From: Hyphomicrobiales bacterium
GTDB lineage: Bacteria > Pseudomonadota > Alphaproteobacteria > Rhizobiales > Rhizobiaceae
DNA: 64,000 nucleotides
Direction: 5' to 3'
Assembly: GCA_900472575.1 (NCBI GenBank)
Contig: UCIV01000003.1
Location: 287,230-351,229 of the forward strand
The notes beneath the pieces were generated by a model. That model searched no databases. It was not told the DNA's origin and saw nothing but the letters and a program-made list of their open reading frames with translations. The position numbers were made by a program, and so were the translations under genes. Shown here piece by piece: positions 61,806 through 64,000 of this stretch. The first letter of the stretch is position 1. Every line of letters starts with the position of its first letter.

Positions 61806-62693
61806 ATGGATCAGTCGACGGGAGATTTTCAGGAATTCGAAGTCAGAGAACCCGCGTCGCAGACCATTCCATTCGTCTTCAATTCACCGCATAGCGGCAA
61901 CCATTTTCCTGTGGATTTCCTCGCGAGCAGCCATCTGGACTCGCTTTCGATCCGGCGTTCTGCCGATCATTACGTCGATGAGCTTTTTGCCGATGCCCCT
62001 GAACTGGGAGCCCCGCTTCTCGTTGCACACTTTCCGCGTGCATATCTCGATGTCAACCGCGAACCGTACGAATTGGACCCGCGCATGTTCGACGGGCCGC
62101 TGCCGCCCTATGTGAATATAGGGTCGATGAGGGTTGCAGGTGGTCTCGGGACGATTCCGCGGATTGTGGCGGAGAACATGGAAATCTACCGCAAGCGGCT
62201 TTCCGTCGATGAGGGATTGTCCCGTATCGAGACGATTTATAAACCTTACCACGCCTGCCTGCGAAAACTGATCGCGCGCACCCATGCTCGGTTCGGCATC
62301 GGCATCCTGATCGACTGCCATTCGATGCCGGGCAATGTCCGTCTCTCCGGTTCGGATGTGCGGCCGGATTTCATTATTGGTGATCGTTACGGAACGAGTG
62401 CGTCGGCCGAGCTTTCGCGCGCAGCGCTGCAGTTCTTCGATGACATGGGTTTTTCCGCCGTGCGCAACAAGCCATATGCGGGCGGGTTCATTACCGAGCA
62501 TTACGGTCGGCCGGTTCGCGGGCTGCATGCGCTGCAGATCGAGATCAATCGTGGCCTTTATGTCGATGAGGTGACGCTGGAGAAGAAGGCGGAGTTCCCG
62601 CTTGTTGCTGCAGCGCTTTCCACCTTCATGCGGCAGATGGCGGAGCTCGTCGGTGATTTCGCCGATGATGCAGGCGCTCTCGCGGCGGAATAG
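61806..62693 (+). CDS. N-formylglutamate amidohydrolase family protein
   Basis: A 295-residue protein of the N-formylglutamate deformylase family. It contains VFNSPHSGNHFPVDFLASS, then VAHFPRAYLDVNREPYELD, LIDCHSMPGN with a metal-binding His, and LQIEINRGLYVDE. The HutG-type enzyme removes formate from N-formylglutamate in histidine degradation, but no hut genes are nearby, so the substrate may differ. It is divergent from cpdR. Confidence 0.88.
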   Translation: MDQSTGDFQEFEVREPASQTIPFVFNSPHSGNHFPVDFLASSHLDSLSIRRSADHYVDELFADAPELGAPLLVAHFPRAYLDVNREPYELDPRMFDGPLPPYVNIGSMRVAGGLGTIPRIVAENMEIYRKRLSVDEGLSRIETIYKPYHACLRKLIARTHARFGIGILIDCHSMPGNVRLSGSDVRPDFIIGDRYGTSASAELSRAALQFFDDMGFSAVRNKPYAGGFITEHYGRPVRGLHALQIEINRGLYVDEVTLEKKAEFPLVAAALSTFMRQMAELVGDFADDAGALAAE

Positions 62694-62764
62694 CCGCGTT
62701 CTCAAGATTCCAGCTTGTATTCCTGAATTTGCCGGGCCTTGCGCGCGTCGGCTGACGTGCGGGC

Positions 62765-62840
62765 AAAAAAAACCGCGCTCATCGCGCGGCTAAGTCTAGG
62801 GAGGAAACACCCAAGGAGGGTATTTACAGTCAAAGACTGT
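62765..62840 (-). ncRNA. mmgR: MmgR-like (alpha-r8 family) small regulatory RNA
   Basis: Read on the minus strand, about 76 nt: a 5' hairpin ACAGTC-TTT-GACTGT, a middle hairpin ACCC-TCCTT-GGGT followed by TGTTTCCTCCCT, and a terminator CCGCGC-GATGA-GCGCGG followed by eight T. The two CCTCC motifs can pair with Shine-Dalgarno sequences. I recall this layout from the rhizobial MmgR RNA family (Rfam RF00519, earlier called suhB), which is found near an inositol-monophosphatase-type gene, as here. In Sinorhizobium MmgR limits polyhydroxybutyrate accumulation. Confidence 0.75.
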
Positions 62841-62847
62841 GATTAGG

Positions 62848-62877
62848 AAAATACGGCCAGTTATGCACAATTGTCAA
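62848..62877 (-). promoter_or_regulatory. Promoter of the MmgR-like RNA
   Basis: On the minus strand a perfect -35 box TTGACA (62872-62877) is followed by 18 bases and the -10 box TATTTT (62848-62853). This predicts transcription starting around 62840, exactly at the 5' hairpin of the RNA. Confidence 0.65.
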
Positions 62878-63032
62878 GCATGTTTTTCGAATGACTAAAT
62901 TTGCGTCATTTTTGGGCTTTCTGATTAAGGGGTCGGCATCGAAAGCGGTTTTCTTTGGCAGAAGGACGCCTTAAGAAGGATTTGACCTGCCTACGCTCAA
63001 CGTTTTCACGCCACAAACCCAAGGATTTGCCG

Positions 63033-63809
63033 ATGTTGCCTGACCGCGATTTCTTCGATGCGCTTGCCGATGCCGCCAAGGGTGAGACGCTGCCGCGGTT
63101 TCGCACCGGAATTTCCGTCGTCAACAAACTGGCCGGCGGTTTCGATCCGGTAACAGAAGGTGACCGCGCAGCTGAAACGGCTATCCGTGCGCTGATTGAA
63201 GAGCGTTTTCCCGAACATGGCATACTTGGCGAGGAGCATGAAAGCATCGGGCTCGATCGCGAGCATGTCTGGGTGATCGATCCGATCGACGGAACGCGGG
63301 CGTTCATTTCCGGCCTGCCTGTCTGGGGCACGCTGATCGGTTTCCGCTCCAATGGACGCGCGACGATGGGGATGATGGACCAGCCGTTCATCGGCGAGCG
63401 TTATTTCGCCGATGGCAATCGTTCGTGGTATTCGGGGCCGGACGGCGAGCGGCAGATTTCGGTGCGTGACTGCGGATCGCTTTCCGATGCCATCCTGTTC
63501 ACGACCTCGCCGCATATCTTTCAGGGGGATGATCTGAAGCGCTATCGGGCCGTCGAGGAGAAGGTGCGGCTGTTTCGGTATGGCTGCGATTGTTATGCCT
63601 ATGCGCTGCTTGCGGCGGGGCATGTCGATCTCGTCGTCGAAAATAGCCTGCAGCCGTATGATGTCGGGGCGCTGATCCCGATCATCGAACAGGCCGGCGG
63701 TATCATCACGACCTGGGACGGTGGCCGACCGGAGAATGGCGGCAATATCATCGCAGCCGGCTCGAAGGCCGTTTACGAGCAGGCTATGGCGTTGCTCGAC
63801 GGGCGGTGA
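63033..63809 (+). CDS. hisN: Histidinol-phosphatase, inositol monophosphatase family
   Basis: A 258-residue metal-dependent phosphatase. The metal ligands are in LGEEHES (about residue 68), DPIDGTRAF (about 83-91) and QPYDVGALIPIIEQAGG (about 208). The residue pattern is that of HisN-type enzymes, which convert histidinol-phosphate to histidinol, rather than SuhB. AAGGA precedes the ATG at 63033; longer in-frame starts overlap the intergenic region. No other his genes are visible. Confidence 0.85.
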   Translation: MLPDRDFFDALADAAKGETLPRFRTGISVVNKLAGGFDPVTEGDRAAETAIRALIEERFPEHGILGEEHESIGLDREHVWVIDPIDGTRAFISGLPVWGTLIGFRSNGRATMGMMDQPFIGERYFADGNRSWYSGPDGERQISVRDCGSLSDAILFTTSPHIFQGDDLKRYRAVEEKVRLFRYGCDCYAYALLAAGHVDLVVENSLQPYDVGALIPIIEQAGGIITTWDGGRPENGGNIIAAGSKAVYEQAMALLDGR

Positions 63810-63818
63810 TCAAGATCG

Positions 63819-64000
63819 TCAGGCGGCGGTTTCTGCCATTTCCAGCCCGCCATCGAGGCCGGGCATGAAGGTCTCGATCGCATCCATGGCCTGGGCGCGA
63901 TAGATATCCTTCTCCTGAAACAGTTCGTGCCGGCCACCGGTGACGGGGATGAGCTGTCCGGCACGAAAATTCCGCGACAGATTTTCCTGCAGGCGGTAGG
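63819..64000 (-). CDS. C-terminal part of an alpha/beta hydrolase (lysophospholipase-like), partial
   Basis: The minus-strand frame enters from the right edge and encodes 60 residues ending EMAETAA before a TGA. It contains VTGGRHELFQEKDIYRAQAM, with the catalytic His in the RHE-type motif typical of PldB-like lysophospholipases and monoacylglycerol lipases. The nucleophile and oxyanion hole lie outside the window. Confidence 0.75.
   Translation of the reverse strand, partial: YRLQENLSRNFRAGQLIPVTGGRHELFQEKDIYRAQAMDAIETFMPGLDGGLEMAETAA

Noticed and set aside
62955..63032. A 26-residue N-terminal extension of HisN
   Set aside because: The extension is not HisN-like, whereas AAGGA stands in front of the ATG at 63033.

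Overview
The window is chromosomal DNA from an alphaproteobacterium, most likely a member of the Rhizobiaceae (Rhizobium, Agrobacterium or a close relative). The signs are a glgP-glgB-glgC-glgA-pgm-glgX glycogen cluster, a heterotetrameric sarcosine oxidase operon, a CpdR-type cell-cycle response regulator, an aa3-oxidase subunit IV of the alphaproteobacterial type, an MmgR-like small RNA, a RIME1-like palindromic element and CtrA-like TTAA-N7-TTAA boxes. No integrase, transposase, CRISPR array or phage gene is visible, so it reads as ordinary chromosome with a few accessory pieces such as a VapBC pair.

Layout. 1-10 kb: the end of an OmpW-like porin, an SDR/tautomerase pair divergent from a LysR regulator, a serine hydrolase, a zinc-type CobW GTPase with a WD40 partner, VapBC, a creatininase-family amidohydrolase, a MarR and a LacI regulator, and a class-I glutamine amidotransferase hydrolase. 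10-14 kb: a TRAP transporter whose binding protein converges on its two permease genes. 14-21 kb: a GGDEF-EAL protein, a FeeM/LuxI-like acyl-transferase gene preceded by three CtrA-like boxes, a cytochrome oxidase subunit, an LLM oxidoreductase, a TPR lipoprotein, rpsU and another lipoprotein. 21-27 kb: soxBDAG. 27-29 kb: a zinc alcohol dehydrogenase and a MaoC dehydratase converging on a RIME1-like element. 29-40 kb: the glycogen cluster on the minus strand, with near-overlapping stop and start codons. 40-48 kb: a lone TadG-like vWA protein and a three-gene ATP-grasp/alpha-E/transglutaminase cluster. 48-56 kb: an SbmA/YddA-like transporter with a degenerate ATPase domain coupled to a DUF1003 protein, a DMT exporter, a TetR gene divergent from a DUF308-like membrane protein, and a UvrD-type helicase. 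56-60 kb: an Fe(III)-type ABC importer and a DUF1328 gene behind an EcfG-type stress promoter. 60-64 kb: small proteins, tRNA-Val(GAC), cpdR, an N-formylglutamate amidohydrolase, an MmgR-like sRNA, hisN and the end of a lysophospholipase-like hydrolase.

Functional picture. The glycogen genes form a complete synthesis and mobilisation route from glucose-6-phosphate through ADP-glucose to branched glycogen and back. The soxBDAG genes demethylate sarcosine with transfer of the one-carbon unit to tetrahydrofolate. CpdR and the CtrA-like boxes connect the window to the alphaproteobacterial cell-cycle circuit.

The least-characterised parts are the transglutaminase/ATP-grasp cluster (41.7-48.4 kb), the transporter with a probably inactive ATPase domain (48.7 kb) and the FeeM-like synthase under putative CtrA control (16.4-17.3 kb). 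All assignments rest on reading the sequence and remembered family motifs; no database search was run.
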